Assembly: GCF_014698235.1 (NCBI RefSeq)
Contig: NZ_JACJSP010000009.1
Location: 62,001-126,000, forward strand
Source of the DNA: Limnothrix sp. FACHB-406
GTDB taxonomy: Bacteria > Cyanobacteriota > Cyanobacteriia > CACIAM-69d
Reading direction: 5' to 3'
DNA: 64,000 nucleotides
The position numbers were made by a program, and so were the translations under genes. Position 1 is the first letter of the stretch. Every line of letters begins with the position of its first letter. This document shows positions 1-8,686 of the stretch, piece by piece. The notes under the pieces were generated by a model that was not told where the DNA came from, ran no database searches, and saw only the letters and a program-made list of their open reading frames with translations.

Positions 1-1511
1 GAAATAAAGTATCGATCGTGCGACACGATCAAGGCAGTGCCATCGAATTGCGTCAGGGCTGATTCGAGGGTTTCTTTTGCAGGAATGTCCAAGTGGTTGG
101 TTGGCTCGTCCAAAATCAGCAGATTAACGGGCTGAACGAGCATTTTGGCGAGGGCTAAACGCGCCTTTTCGCCCCCACTCAAGGATTCAACTTTCTTGAG
201 AACCGCTTCGCCACTGAACAGGAAACGGCCCAAGAGGCTGCGCACCTCTTCCTCTTTCCAGTCTGGGGCTTCGTCCCGCAGGGTGTCAATGACGGTTTTG
301 TGTAAATCCAGGGCTTCGGCTTGGTTTTGCTCAAAATACCCGGGGATCACGTTGTGTTGACCAATTTGGGCGGTTCCCTCGGTGGGGGCTTCCCGACCCA
401 TGATCATGCGCAACAGGGTGGATTTACCGCAACCATTGGGCCCAAGGAAGGCGATTCGATCGCCCCGTTCCACGGTCAAGTTCGCACCCAGGAACAGGAT
501 CTTATCGGCCCAAGCGTGGGTCAGGTCTTCAATTTTGACCACCTCGCGACCGCTGCGCGGGGCGGGCGGAAACCGAAACCGCAGGGTGCGCACATCGGCC
601 ACGGGAGCTTCGAGGCGCTCCACTTTTTCCAGTTGTTTTTCGCGGCTCTTGGCTTGGGTGCTGCGGGTGGCGCTGGCCCGGAACCGATCGACAAAGGCCT
701 GTTGCTTGTCTAGTTCCTTTTGCTGGCGATCGTAGGCCGCCTGGAGGGCGCTGCGATTTTCTTCTTTTTGGGCCAGGTATTGGGAATAGTTACCCAAGTA
801 GGTGGTGGACACACCGCGCTCGGTTTCCACAATCGTGGTGCAGAGTCGATCGAGAAATTCTCGGTCATGGGAAATCAGCACCAGCGGCTTGCCCAGTTGC
901 TTCAGGTAGCCTTCTAGCCACTCGATCGACTCGAGATCCAAGTGGTTGGTCGGTTCGTCCAACAGCAACAGATCCGGCTCTTGCAGCATCACCTTGCCCA
1001 AGCAGATCCGCATTTGCCAGCCGCCACTGAAGGAGCTGACCAGCCGATCGCCATCGTCCGGCTCAAACCCCAACTCCGGCAACAGTCGATCGACCCGGGC
1101 TTCTAGACCATAGCCATCCAGGGCTTCAAACCGGCGTTGTAGGTGGTCGAGATCGCGCAGCAAGGCTTCTAGGCGATCGGGATCCGCCGCGCCCATCTCG
1201 TTTTGCACCTGGTGCATTTGATCCTGCACCTCGCAAGCTTCCGTGAAAGCCGAGAACAGTTCTTCGCGCACCGTGCGGCAAGGATCCACATCAAACTCTT
1301 GGTTGAGATAACCAATGCGCAAATCAGCCGGGCGAATAATTTGCCCGGCCGTTGGCTCAATCTCACCCATGATGATTTTGAGTTGGGTGGATTTACCTGC
1401 CCCATTCACACCAACCAACCCAACCCGATCGCCGGGCTTGACCTCCCAGCTCACATCCCGCAGGACTTGGCCCGTTGGGTAAATTTTTTGGATGCGTTCC
1501 AAACGCAGCAC
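1..1511 (-). CDS. ABC-F family ATP-binding protein (3' end outside window)
   Basis: Soluble twin-ATPase protein of the ABC-F family (Uup/EttA type). These proteins bind ribosomes and act in translation; they are not transporters. The visible product is about 503 residues and starts VLRLERIQKIY. Walker A (GVNGAGKST) lies near residue 37. The second nucleotide-binding domain ends at the window edge with LSGGEKARLALAK, a Walker B followed by DEPTNHLD, and the H-loop IVSHDRYF. I chose the GTG at 1511 because it begins the conserved N-terminus and has GAGG just upstream. Family members are usually about 560-640 residues, so roughly the last tenth is missing. There are no transmembrane segments. 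The family call is firm; the subfamily and ribosomal role are inferred. Confidence 0.9.
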   Translation of the reverse strand, partial: MLRLERIQKIYPTGQVLRDVSWEVKPGDRVGLVGVNGAGKSTQLKIIMGEIEPTAGQIIRPADLRIGYLNQEFDVDPCRTVREELFSAFTEACEVQDQMHQVQNEMGAADPDRLEALLRDLDHLQRRFEALDGYGLEARVDRLLPELGFEPDDGDRLVSSFSGGWQMRICLGKVMLQEPDLLLLDEPTNHLDLESIEWLEGYLKQLGKPLVLISHDREFLDRLCTTIVETERGVSTTYLGNYSQYLAQKEENRSALQAAYDRQQKELDKQQAFVDRFRASATRSTQAKSREKQLEKVERLEAPVADVRTLRFRFPPAPRSGREVVKIEDLTHAWADKILFLGANLTVERGDRIAFLGPNGCGKSTLLRMIMGREAPTEGTAQIGQHNVIPGYFEQNQAEALDLHKTVIDTLRDEAPDWKEEEVRSLLGRFLFSGEAVLKKVESLSGGEKARLALAKMLVQPVNLLILDEPTNHLDIPAKETLESALTQFDGTALIVSHDRYFI

Positions 1512-2024
1512 GTTTGCCTCCCGGTTTCAGGTTTGCTGGTCGTTAACGTGGTTGAACTGGTTGAGCTTCAAACTGAAGGGAATCTTAGACCAATGCACGA
1601 AAGCGTAAAAGCCTTGAGCGTGAAACTCCCTTCGGTAGTGGTTCCGGCTTGAGGCTCATACCACAGTGAAATGATTGGGATCGATCGGGCGATCGAAGCC
1701 AAATGGGTATAGGACAGCTTGCCAACGTTATGGATCGCGCTTAATCGGTTATCCGGTTTTGCCGTTGCTCCGACCAATTGCCGACCCCTTTTAGGTTTTA
1801 TCCAGCTAGACTCAGCCAGACTCGGTGAGCAGCATCAATAAAGATGCGACCAGCAAACTGTTGTCTTTGTAACAAAACTTAGGCCGTATGGTAGCAGGGT
1901 CAGGCCCGATCGCCTAGTTTTTTTGTCAGGGAGTGACCATTAATTTTGCTCATAGGCTGACTCATGGGTTAGCCCATCGATCTACTTATCAGCCGATTTT
2001 TGTGATCAGCCGATTTTTGCGCAA

Positions 2025-2062
2025 GAAAAAACCTCGAGCTGGGCCAGCCAGCAATCGAGGTT
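2025..2062 (-). terminator. Rho-independent terminator, probably for serA
   Basis: Read on the minus strand, the arms AACCTCGA and TCGAGGTT enclose a GC-rich loop that can itself pair (GCTGGC/GCCAGC-like). The hairpin runs directly into a stretch of six T residues. This is the standard intrinsic terminator layout. It lies about 300 bp beyond the serA stop, with only the MITE-like element between. Confidence 0.7.
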
Positions 2063-2138
2063 TCAATCGGGGTGCATCTACATGGAGTGGTTTTCAGCCC
2101 TCCAGTCATTAGCTCCGGATAGTTTTTCAGCAAAGAAG

Positions 2139-2288
2139 CCTAGGGCGTGTCGTCAAATCGCCTGAAACCCTGCTTCCACCGTTGTCAGATCGTGGGGGAC
2201 AAGGGGCTTAAGCCCCTTGTTACGACGATTGGGGCATGAAAAATCAACCGTTGTTGTCTGATCTCAGGAAATGACGACAGGCCCTAGG
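2139..2288. mobile_element. MITE-like element, 150 bp, with terminal inverted repeats
   Basis: The left end CCTAGGGCGTGTCGTCAT-like (2139 on) and the right end, read on the other strand as CCTAGGGCCTGTCGTCAT, form an ~18-bp terminal inverted repeat with only one or two differences. The centre (2200-2219) is the perfect palindrome CAAGGGGCTTAAGCCCCTTG. There is no coding capacity. Related copies or fragments occur at 35484-35637, 42383-42402, 55977-56027 and 60220-60300. The ends read CCTAGG, so a CTAG target is possible. A transposase able to move it is not in this window. Confidence 0.7.
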
Positions 2289-2360
2289 ATCCGTCGTCAT
2301 TGCCACCGCCGTAGGGGTTGGGTTTCCCAACCCTAATCTGAACCCTAATCTGAGCGATCG

Positions 2361-3941
2361 CTAAAGCACCACCGTGAAGGCATCGCGGATACCCGGAACC
2401 TTCACAATCTCTTCGAGCAGGCCATCGGGCAGCAGATCATCAATGCTCAGCACCATCACCGCATCGCCGCGCACAATCTTGCGGCCCACCTGCATACTGG
2501 CGATGTTCACATTGAAGCTCCCCAGCAGCGAACCAATTTTCCCAATGATCCCCGGCATATCCCGGTGCTTGGTCAGCAGCATGTAGCGGGTGGGGGTGAC
2601 GTTAATCGGGAAATCATCAATTCCGGTGATGTGAATTTCCCCGTCACTCAGCAGGGTGGCCGTGGCCGAGTGCTCGCCCAACGAACCCACCGCCGACAGG
2701 TGCAGCGAGCCGGTGTAGTCCCGAACGGAAGAATCGCGGGTTTCAATTACCCGGATGCCCCGCTCCTTGGCTTCAATGCTGGCGTTGACGTAGTTCACCC
2801 GTTCCCGCAAAGCCTGGGACAACAAACCTTTCAGGGCTGCGATCGTGATGGGTTTGCTGTCTTTTTCTGCCAATTCCCCTTGCAGGCGCACCGTCAGGGA
2901 TTCCACCCGACCGCCAGCCAGTTGGCTCACCAAAGTGCCCAGGGTTTCCGCCAACTTCAGGTAGGGCCGCAGTTGCTCCATCACATCGGGATAAAGACCC
3001 GGAATGTTCACGGCCGATCGCGCTGGCAGCCCCAACAGTACATCGCGGATTTGCTCCGCTACGTCGATCGCCACGTTCACCTGGGCCTCTTCGGTGGAAG
3101 CACCCAAGTGCGGAGTCAGCACCACTTCCTTGCCCAAGCCCTTGAGGGGCGAATCTCCCAACGGCTCATCCAAAAACACATCAAGGGCCGCGCCGCCAAT
3201 CCGATTTTCCTTCAGGGCTTCGTAGAGCGCTTGCTCGTCGATGATGCCGCCCCGGGCGCAGTTAACGATCCGCACCGTGGGCTTCATCTTCGCCAGCGCT
3301 TCAGCATTAATCAGGTTGGCCGTTTCCGGTGTTTTCGGCATGTGCAGGGTGATGAAATCCGACTCACGGAACAGCAAGTCCAAATCCACCAAGCGACAAC
3401 CCAACTGCTCGGCGCGTTCCTTGGAAATAAAGGGGTCATAGGCCAGCAACTTCATGCCCATGGCCTTGGCACAGGAGGCCACATGGGAACCAATTTTGCC
3501 CAAGCCCAAAACCCCGAGCGTCTTTTTGTAAACTTCCACGCCCGTGAAGTTCTTGCGATCCCAGTTGCCGGCCTTGGTGGATTCGTTGGCGGCGGGAATG
3601 TAGCGCGACATGGACAGCATCATGGCCAGGGCGTGCTCGGCGGCGGCGATCGTGTTGCCTTCCGGCGAGTTCACAACCACAACCCCTTGGCGGGTGGCGG
3701 CGGGCACATCCACGTTATCGACTCCGACCCCAGCGCGGCCAACAATTTTCAGGCTTTGGCCGGCTTCGATCACACGGGCAGTGACGCGGGTACCCGATCG
3801 AATCATGAGCGCGTCATATTCACCGATGATTTGCACCAGCTCATCTTCGGGCAGGCCGGTGCGGACATCGACTTGGGCCACTTGCGACAGAATGTCGAGG
3901 CCGGCTTTGTCGATCGGGTCGGAGACAAGTACCTTCGGCAT
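2361..3941 (-). CDS. serA: D-3-phosphoglycerate dehydrogenase
   Basis: Oxidises 3-phosphoglycerate to 3-phosphohydroxypyruvate with NAD, the first step of the phosphorylated serine pathway, in the cytosol. The 526-residue length is typical of the long SerA form. Visible in order: N-terminal substrate domain with GRAGVGVDNVD, Rossmann motif GLGKIGSHVA near 145-155, ARGGIIDE with the substrate arginine, and catalytic histidine in HLGAST near 278. An allosteric substrate-binding domain follows (about 320-450), then a C-terminal ACT domain (RDMPGIIGKIGSLLG) that in this family can sense serine. The start MPKVLVSDPIDKAG fits the family. It is probably monocistronic, ending at the terminator near 2040. 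Confidence 0.97.
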   Translation of the reverse strand: MPKVLVSDPIDKAGLDILSQVAQVDVRTGLPEDELVQIIGEYDALMIRSGTRVTARVIEAGQSLKIVGRAGVGVDNVDVPAATRQGVVVVNSPEGNTIAAAEHALAMMLSMSRYIPAANESTKAGNWDRKNFTGVEVYKKTLGVLGLGKIGSHVASCAKAMGMKLLAYDPFISKERAEQLGCRLVDLDLLFRESDFITLHMPKTPETANLINAEALAKMKPTVRIVNCARGGIIDEQALYEALKENRIGGAALDVFLDEPLGDSPLKGLGKEVVLTPHLGASTEEAQVNVAIDVAEQIRDVLLGLPARSAVNIPGLYPDVMEQLRPYLKLAETLGTLVSQLAGGRVESLTVRLQGELAEKDSKPITIAALKGLLSQALRERVNYVNASIEAKERGIRVIETRDSSVRDYTGSLHLSAVGSLGEHSATATLLSDGEIHITGIDDFPINVTPTRYMLLTKHRDMPGIIGKIGSLLGSFNVNIASMQVGRKIVRGDAVMVLSIDDLLPDGLLEEIVKVPGIRDAFTVVL

Positions 3942-4161
3942 GGGGCGAGTGTGCGGTTGGCAGATAGGAAAGGTCTAGTTCGCTGCGGGTTGACGAAGCG
4001 AGGGGTTGGCCCAAAGTTGCCAGCCAAAATCGCGACAAATCACTGAGGATCTGCGATTGGGTGATTTAGGAGCGGGTTGGGCTAACTTGCAGCCTCCTAT
4101 TCTACAGGGGGTGATCACGATCACGATCGTCCCCTAGGGTTTCTTTGGGCTTAAGGAACGG

Positions 4162-5562
4162 TTAAGACCGCAATCGCGATAGCCAGGATAATTTGTTGTC
4201 GTCGTAGGGCGGATAGCGCATTGGAAATTCCGGCTTGGCCGATCGCCACAGGTGGCTGCGCTGATAGGAAAATAGCTCAAACCCAGCCCGGCCGTGATAG
4301 CGGCCCATGCCGCTGGCTCCCACGCCGCCGAAGGGCAAATCGGGCACGGTGGCTTGCACCAACAGATCATTCACACAAAGGGATCCCGAGGTGGTTTCCC
4401 GGCCGATCGCCCGGCTAATGGTGCGATCGTTGGCAAACACATAGCAAGCCAAGGGATGGGGCCGGGCGTTGATTTGGGCGATCGCCCCGTCCAGGTGGTC
4501 ATAGGCCAACACCGGCAAAATGGGCCCAAAAATCTCCTCTTGCATCACGGGATCGCTCCACTGCACTGCCGCCAACAGGGTCGGGGCCAAGTAGCGTTGC
4601 CTCGGATCCGCATCCCCACCGATCACCACCTGGCCCGAGCCGGGAATCAGCCGCAACAACCGTTCTAGGTGATAGTCATTGGCAATCCGGGCAAAATCCG
4701 GGCTGAGGCTGGGGGTGGGGCCAAAGAAGTCGGTAATGGCCGCTTGGGCCAACGCCAGAAACTCCGCTTCCCGATCGCGCGGCACTAACACATAGTCAGG
4801 AGCCAAGCAGCTTTGTCCTGCGTTGAAAAACTTGCCCCACACAATTCGCCGGGCCGAGATCGGGAAGTCGGCCGAGCGATCGAGAATGCAAGGATTTTTG
4901 CCCCCCAGCTCCAGGGTGACCGGTGTGAGTCGCTGGGCTGCGTAGGCCATCACCACCTTGGCTACCGTGGGGCCACCCGTATAGAAAATATGGTCGAAGG
5001 GTTCTTCCAACAGAGCTTGGCTGACCTGAATTCCCCCTTCCGCCACCGCCACATACATCGGGTCAAAGGCCCGACGAATTAAATCCGCGATCGCCCGGGA
5101 GCTTTGGGGGGCAACCTCTGAGGGCTTAATCACCGCGCAGTTGCCCGCCGCGATCGCCCCCACCAGCGGCCCCAAGGTCAACTGCACCGGATAATTCCAG
5201 GCCCCCATAATCAACACCACACCCAATGGCTCCCGCTGCACCTTGGCTCGACCGGGCCAGAGGGTGACGGGCAACCCGACCGATCGGGGCTTAGTCCAAC
5301 TCCGCAAATGTTTGAGGGCGTGGTCAATTTCCAGCAGGCAAAATTCCAACTCCGCCAGCACCGCTTCAAAGGGAGGTTTGCCCAAATCCACCTGCAAGGC
5401 CCGCAGGAGCTGATCCTGTTGTTCTTCAATGGCCCGGCGCAGATCCTGAAGCCGCCGCAGCCGATAATCCACATCGCGGGTGTAGCCCAACTTAAAAAAG
5501 TCGTGCTGGGTTTTCACCAGTTCCTGGGGCGAGGTGGCAGAAGGCGCGATCGGCTGGGGCAT
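4162..5562 (-). CDS. Aldehyde dehydrogenase, class 3-like
   Basis: NAD(P)-dependent oxidation of aldehydes to carboxylates. The 466-residue chain has the class-3-like short architecture: catalytic glutamate in VTLELGGKNPCIL, nucleophilic cysteine in FFNAGQSCLAPDY, and IFGPILPVL and the C-terminal PFGGVGASGMGRYHG typical of ALDH3 enzymes. Cyanobacterial relatives (Synechocystis slr0091 type) act on apocarotenals and aliphatic aldehydes. The substrate here is inferred. I chose the ATG at 5562 over an upstream TTG at 5589 because MPQPIAPSA begins the plausible chain and ATG is stronger. It is a single gene, divergent from the kinase at 5747. Confidence 0.92.
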   Translation of the reverse strand: MPQPIAPSATSPQELVKTQHDFFKLGYTRDVDYRLRRLQDLRRAIEEQQDQLLRALQVDLGKPPFEAVLAELEFCLLEIDHALKHLRSWTKPRSVGLPVTLWPGRAKVQREPLGVVLIMGAWNYPVQLTLGPLVGAIAAGNCAVIKPSEVAPQSSRAIADLIRRAFDPMYVAVAEGGIQVSQALLEEPFDHIFYTGGPTVAKVVMAYAAQRLTPVTLELGGKNPCILDRSADFPISARRIVWGKFFNAGQSCLAPDYVLVPRDREAEFLALAQAAITDFFGPTPSLSPDFARIANDYHLERLLRLIPGSGQVVIGGDADPRQRYLAPTLLAAVQWSDPVMQEEIFGPILPVLAYDHLDGAIAQINARPHPLACYVFANDRTISRAIGRETTSGSLCVNDLLVQATVPDLPFGGVGASGMGRYHGRAGFELFSYQRSHLWRSAKPEFPMRYPPYDDNKLSWLSRLRS

Positions 5563-5746
5563 AGGGGCAAAATCGGGCAAAGGCAGCAATCAAGCTTCAA
5601 CGTTAACCATTGATTCAACGACAAGCAATTACAAGCAATTTGCAATTTAGTTTGCAAGTTAATTGGCAATTGACTAACTAGCGATATGGGCAGGAATGAT
5701 GGGTCAGGATTGGGGCCTTGATGAACGATGGGCTAATCAGTTGTCC

Positions 5747-7087
5747 ATGGGCATTGACTTTGGAACCTCCGGGGCCCGAGCCATGGTGGTCGATCGACAG
5801 GGAGCCGTGGTGGCCCAGGCGCAGGTGAGCGCATCGGGGACGGGATCGGGGAGTGCAGCGGATTGGCTGTCGCAATTGACGGCGCTGCTGGCGGATTTGC
5901 CCCGATCGGTGCGGCAACAAACGGGAGCGATCGCCATCAATGGCACTTCGGGAACCGTGCTGCTGTGCGATCGCCAGGGCCATCCCCTGACCGATCCTCT
6001 CGCCTACGATGACGATCGGGGCCAATCCGTTTTGCCCCAAATTGCCGCGATCGCCCCGGCAGATCACGTCACCCACAGCGCCACCTCCAGCCTAGCCAAG
6101 CTGCTATGGTGGCGGGCCACAGAATATGGCGGTCAGTGGCCCACGGTGGATCCGCCCCAATTGCTCCATCAAGCGGATTGGCTCGGGGCCCAACTGCACG
6201 GTCAATTTGGCATCACGGACTATCACAACGCGCTGAAGTTGGGGGGCGACCCGATCCGCCAAACCTATCCCCAATGGCTGCGCCGTTTGGATATTGGGCC
6301 ATCGCTGCCCAAGATTGCACAACCGGGCCAGGCGATCGGAACCATTTTGCCCCTGTGGGCTGATCGCTGGGATTTCCCGATCGATTGCCAAATTTGCACC
6401 GGCACCACCGATAGCATTGCCGCATTTTTGGCCAGTGGAGTCCAGGAACCCGGCCAGGCGGTCACGTCCTTGGGGTCTACCCTAGCGATTAAATTACTGA
6501 GCGAGCAGCCCGTTGCCGATCGCGCCCATGGGGTCTATAGCCACTTTCTGGGGCGATCGTTAATGGCCCGCTTGGCCATGGCCTCCTTGGCCCCTGGGAG
6601 TGGCAACACGACCGCTAGCCCCCCCTCGGTCGATCGCTGGTTGGTGGGCGGGGCTTCCAATGCCGGCGGCCGGGTGTTGCGGCACTTTTTTTCTGACCAA
6701 GAGTTACAACGGCTCACTGCCCAAATTGATCCCCAGCAGCCCAGCCCCCTCGACTATTACCCCCTGCTGGAACCGGGCGATCGCTTCCCCATTTGTGATC
6801 CCCATTTGCCACCGCGCCTCACGCCCCGACCGGCGGATCCCGCCGCCTTTTTGCAAGGCATTTTGGAAGGCCTAGCCCGGATTGAGGCCCAAGGCTATCA
6901 GTTACTTCAGCAATTGGGAGCCAGCCCGCTGCAATCGGTGCAGACGGCCGGCGGTGGGGCAAAAAATGATGTATGGACGGCCATTCGATCGCGCCATTTG
7001 GGTTGCCCCGTGCGATCGGCAAAGCAGACGGAGGCGGCCTATGGCACGGCCTGGCTGGCTTGGGCCGGTTTGCTTGGGCCGACTTGA
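5747..7087 (+). CDS. FGGY-family carbohydrate kinase
   Basis: ATP-dependent sugar kinase of the FGGY/xylulokinase superfamily. The ATG at 5747 begins MGIDFGTSGARAMVV, the phosphate-1 loop of the actin-like ATPase fold. An upstream ATG at 5696 would add 17 uncharacteristic residues. Later landmarks are CTGTTDSIAAFLASG (about 215-230) and the adenosine motif TAGGGAKNDVW near 400-410. The 446-residue length suits the short cyanobacterial/plant branch, one member of which (Synechococcus elongatus) has been reported to phosphorylate D-ribulose. Substrate specificity here is inferred from that resemblance. It converges with the P450 gene, 36 bp between stops. Confidence 0.88.
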   Translation: MGIDFGTSGARAMVVDRQGAVVAQAQVSASGTGSGSAADWLSQLTALLADLPRSVRQQTGAIAINGTSGTVLLCDRQGHPLTDPLAYDDDRGQSVLPQIAAIAPADHVTHSATSSLAKLLWWRATEYGGQWPTVDPPQLLHQADWLGAQLHGQFGITDYHNALKLGGDPIRQTYPQWLRRLDIGPSLPKIAQPGQAIGTILPLWADRWDFPIDCQICTGTTDSIAAFLASGVQEPGQAVTSLGSTLAIKLLSEQPVADRAHGVYSHFLGRSLMARLAMASLAPGSGNTTASPPSVDRWLVGGASNAGGRVLRHFFSDQELQRLTAQIDPQQPSPLDYYPLLEPGDRFPICDPHLPPRLTPRPADPAAFLQGILEGLARIEAQGYQLLQQLGASPLQSVQTAGGGAKNDVWTAIRSRHLGCPVRSAKQTEAAYGTAWLAWAGLLGPT

Positions 7088-7123
7088 TCGCGGCCCCATC
7101 ATTCACCGCCCGATTGATCAGCC

Positions 7124-8557
7124 CTAGGCCACCGTTTGGGGCTTGGGCACTGGGGCAGGAGCCACCCGATCGCGCCGGGTCATCCGCAATCGCAGCGGCC
7201 CATCAGGCCCCACGGTCACCCCTCGGCGGGCCGGGCGGGGAGGCAACACCCCGGCATAGGCCACCGACCAGTCCATCAGCAGCGTTGCCAACACCAGCTT
7301 CATTTCAAACTGGGCAAAGGCCATGCCAATGCAGCTTCGGTTGCCGCCGCCAAAGGTCAAAAATTCCGAATTGCTGAACGATCGCTCCAAAAATCGTTCG
7401 GGTTGGAACTGGGTTGGGTTGGGATACAAATCCGGCCGACGGTGAGCGCTGTAAATGTTGGGCGAGACAATGGCCCCGGCGGGATAGTCATAGCGCCCGA
7501 TCATTGTGGGCTTCAGCAAGCGGCGCGGACTGCCAATCAGGGCCACGGGATACAGGCGCAAGGTTTCCTGGCAAAAAGCGTTCAGGTAGGGCAGTTTGGC
7601 GATCGCCATCGGTTCCGGATCCGGCCCCAGTTCGGCAATTTCCGCCCGGATTCGATCGCCCATGGCCGGAAACTGCGTCACCCACCACAGGGCCCAAGCC
7701 AAGGACGTGGCGGTGGTTTCATGGCCGGCCAGCAGCAGGGTCATTAATTCGTCGCGAATTTCCTCGTCGCTCATGGGCTGGCCCGCTTCATCGCGAGCCG
7801 CCAACAACAAGCTCAAAATATCGGTGCGATCGCTCGGCCCCCGATTGGTGGCTGGGTTCGGTTGAGCAGCGTCCTGTTGAGCTTGGACTTGCTCAGCGCG
7901 GCGATCGGCAATTTCCCCATAGAGCAAGACATCAAGCTGATTCCGCAACTTCAGAAAATAACCCCAAGGACTCCAGGGACCCCAATCCCGCTGCAAGGAC
8001 GGCAAAAACAACAGGCTAGAGGTGAAGGGCGATCCCAGCAGGTCTAGAATTTTGGCTGCCAAAACTTGGATTTGGCCATAGCGATCGCCATCCACCAGCC
8101 CAAACACCGCTTTCAGGATGGTTTTCAGCGTAATGACTTGGGTGACCTTGCGCCCAGCAATGACCTGCTGCGATCCCCAATCCGCCGCCTGTTGGCGGGT
8201 TAAGTCACAAATCAACCGCCCATAGGTTGTCATGCGTTCGCCATGGAACGGCGGCAACAGCAACTTGCGATGGCGACGGTGGGGATTACCATCCAACAAC
8301 AGCAGGGAATTGAGACCCACCAGCGGCTCCAGCAGATAATTCATGGAACCGCTTTCGATCTGGTTGGGATCCAGGGAAAACACATCCGCGATCGCCTCTG
8401 GATCCGCCACAAGGGTCATGCGCAACCCGGTGACCAGTCCCAGGGAAAACGTTGACCCCCATCGATCGGTGCATTGATCCAGAAAAGTTAGCGGATCAAA
8501 TAGCCAGCGAAACAGTTGCCACCCGGCGGGACTCGGCACAGGATTGGGAAAAAGCAT
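7124..8557 (-). CDS. Cytochrome P450 (CYP110-like)
   Basis: Heme monooxygenase of 477 residues. Diagnostic motifs are the I-helix oxygen-binding AGHETTATSLAW (about 272-283), the ExxR motif in ETLRLYPVAL, the PERF motif (QPERFLERS) and the heme loop FGGGNRSCIGMAFAQFE with the cysteine ligand. The N-terminal segment LLLLDGNPHRRHRKLLLPPFHG is characteristic of cyanobacterial CYP110, whose studied members oxidise fatty acids, alkanes or terpenes. There is no N-terminal membrane anchor. The substrate is unknown. The start MLFPNPVPSP is the only suitable one. A tandem repeat array lies just upstream, before the methyltransferase gene. Confidence 0.93.
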   Translation of the reverse strand: MLFPNPVPSPAGWQLFRWLFDPLTFLDQCTDRWGSTFSLGLVTGLRMTLVADPEAIADVFSLDPNQIESGSMNYLLEPLVGLNSLLLLDGNPHRRHRKLLLPPFHGERMTTYGRLICDLTRQQAADWGSQQVIAGRKVTQVITLKTILKAVFGLVDGDRYGQIQVLAAKILDLLGSPFTSSLLFLPSLQRDWGPWSPWGYFLKLRNQLDVLLYGEIADRRAEQVQAQQDAAQPNPATNRGPSDRTDILSLLLAARDEAGQPMSDEEIRDELMTLLLAGHETTATSLAWALWWVTQFPAMGDRIRAEIAELGPDPEPMAIAKLPYLNAFCQETLRLYPVALIGSPRRLLKPTMIGRYDYPAGAIVSPNIYSAHRRPDLYPNPTQFQPERFLERSFSNSEFLTFGGGNRSCIGMAFAQFEMKLVLATLLMDWSVAYAGVLPPRPARRGVTVGPDGPLRLRMTRRDRVAPAPVPKPQTVA

Positions 8558-8581
8558 GACTTGCGAGGAACGTCAGATTGG

Positions 8582-8675
8582 GCGATCGATTGGGGCGATC
8601 AACTTGGGCGATCAACTTGGGCGATCGACTGGGGCGATCGACTGGGGCGATCGACTGGGGCGATCGACTTGAGCG
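8582..8675. repeat. 13-bp tandem repeat built on the HIP1 core
   Basis: Eight consecutive copies of a 13-bp unit close to GCGATCGACTGGG. The GCG of each copy starts at 8582, 8595, 8608, 8621, 8634, 8647, 8660 and, degenerate, 8673. Every intact copy carries GCGATC. The array fills most of the gap between the P450 start and the methyltransferase stop. It has no spacers, so it is not a CRISPR array. Confidence 0.9.
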
Positions 8676-8686
8676 AGCCTTTTGCC

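Larger units (their letters stand above)
1512..2360. other. 849-bp intergenic region between serA and the ABC-F gene
   Basis: I see no convincing gene here. From right to left (serA direction) it holds a 150-bp MITE-like element (2139-2288) and a rho-independent terminator (2025-2062). Next is a 17-bp direct repeat around 1989-2019 (ATCAGCCGATTTTTGTG, second copy partial). The ABC-F promoter region lies right of 1511. Short open frames in this interval have no recognisable protein features. Confidence 0.6.

Noticed and set aside
2565-4046. Long plus-strand open frame opposite serA (493 codons)
   Set aside because: Antisense shadow of a clear gene. Composition is rich in His/Gln/Arg from reverse-complemented codons and shows no domain.
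8582-8675. Possible CRISPR array
   Set aside because: Repeats are 13 bp and directly adjacent, with no unique spacers and no cas genes nearby.
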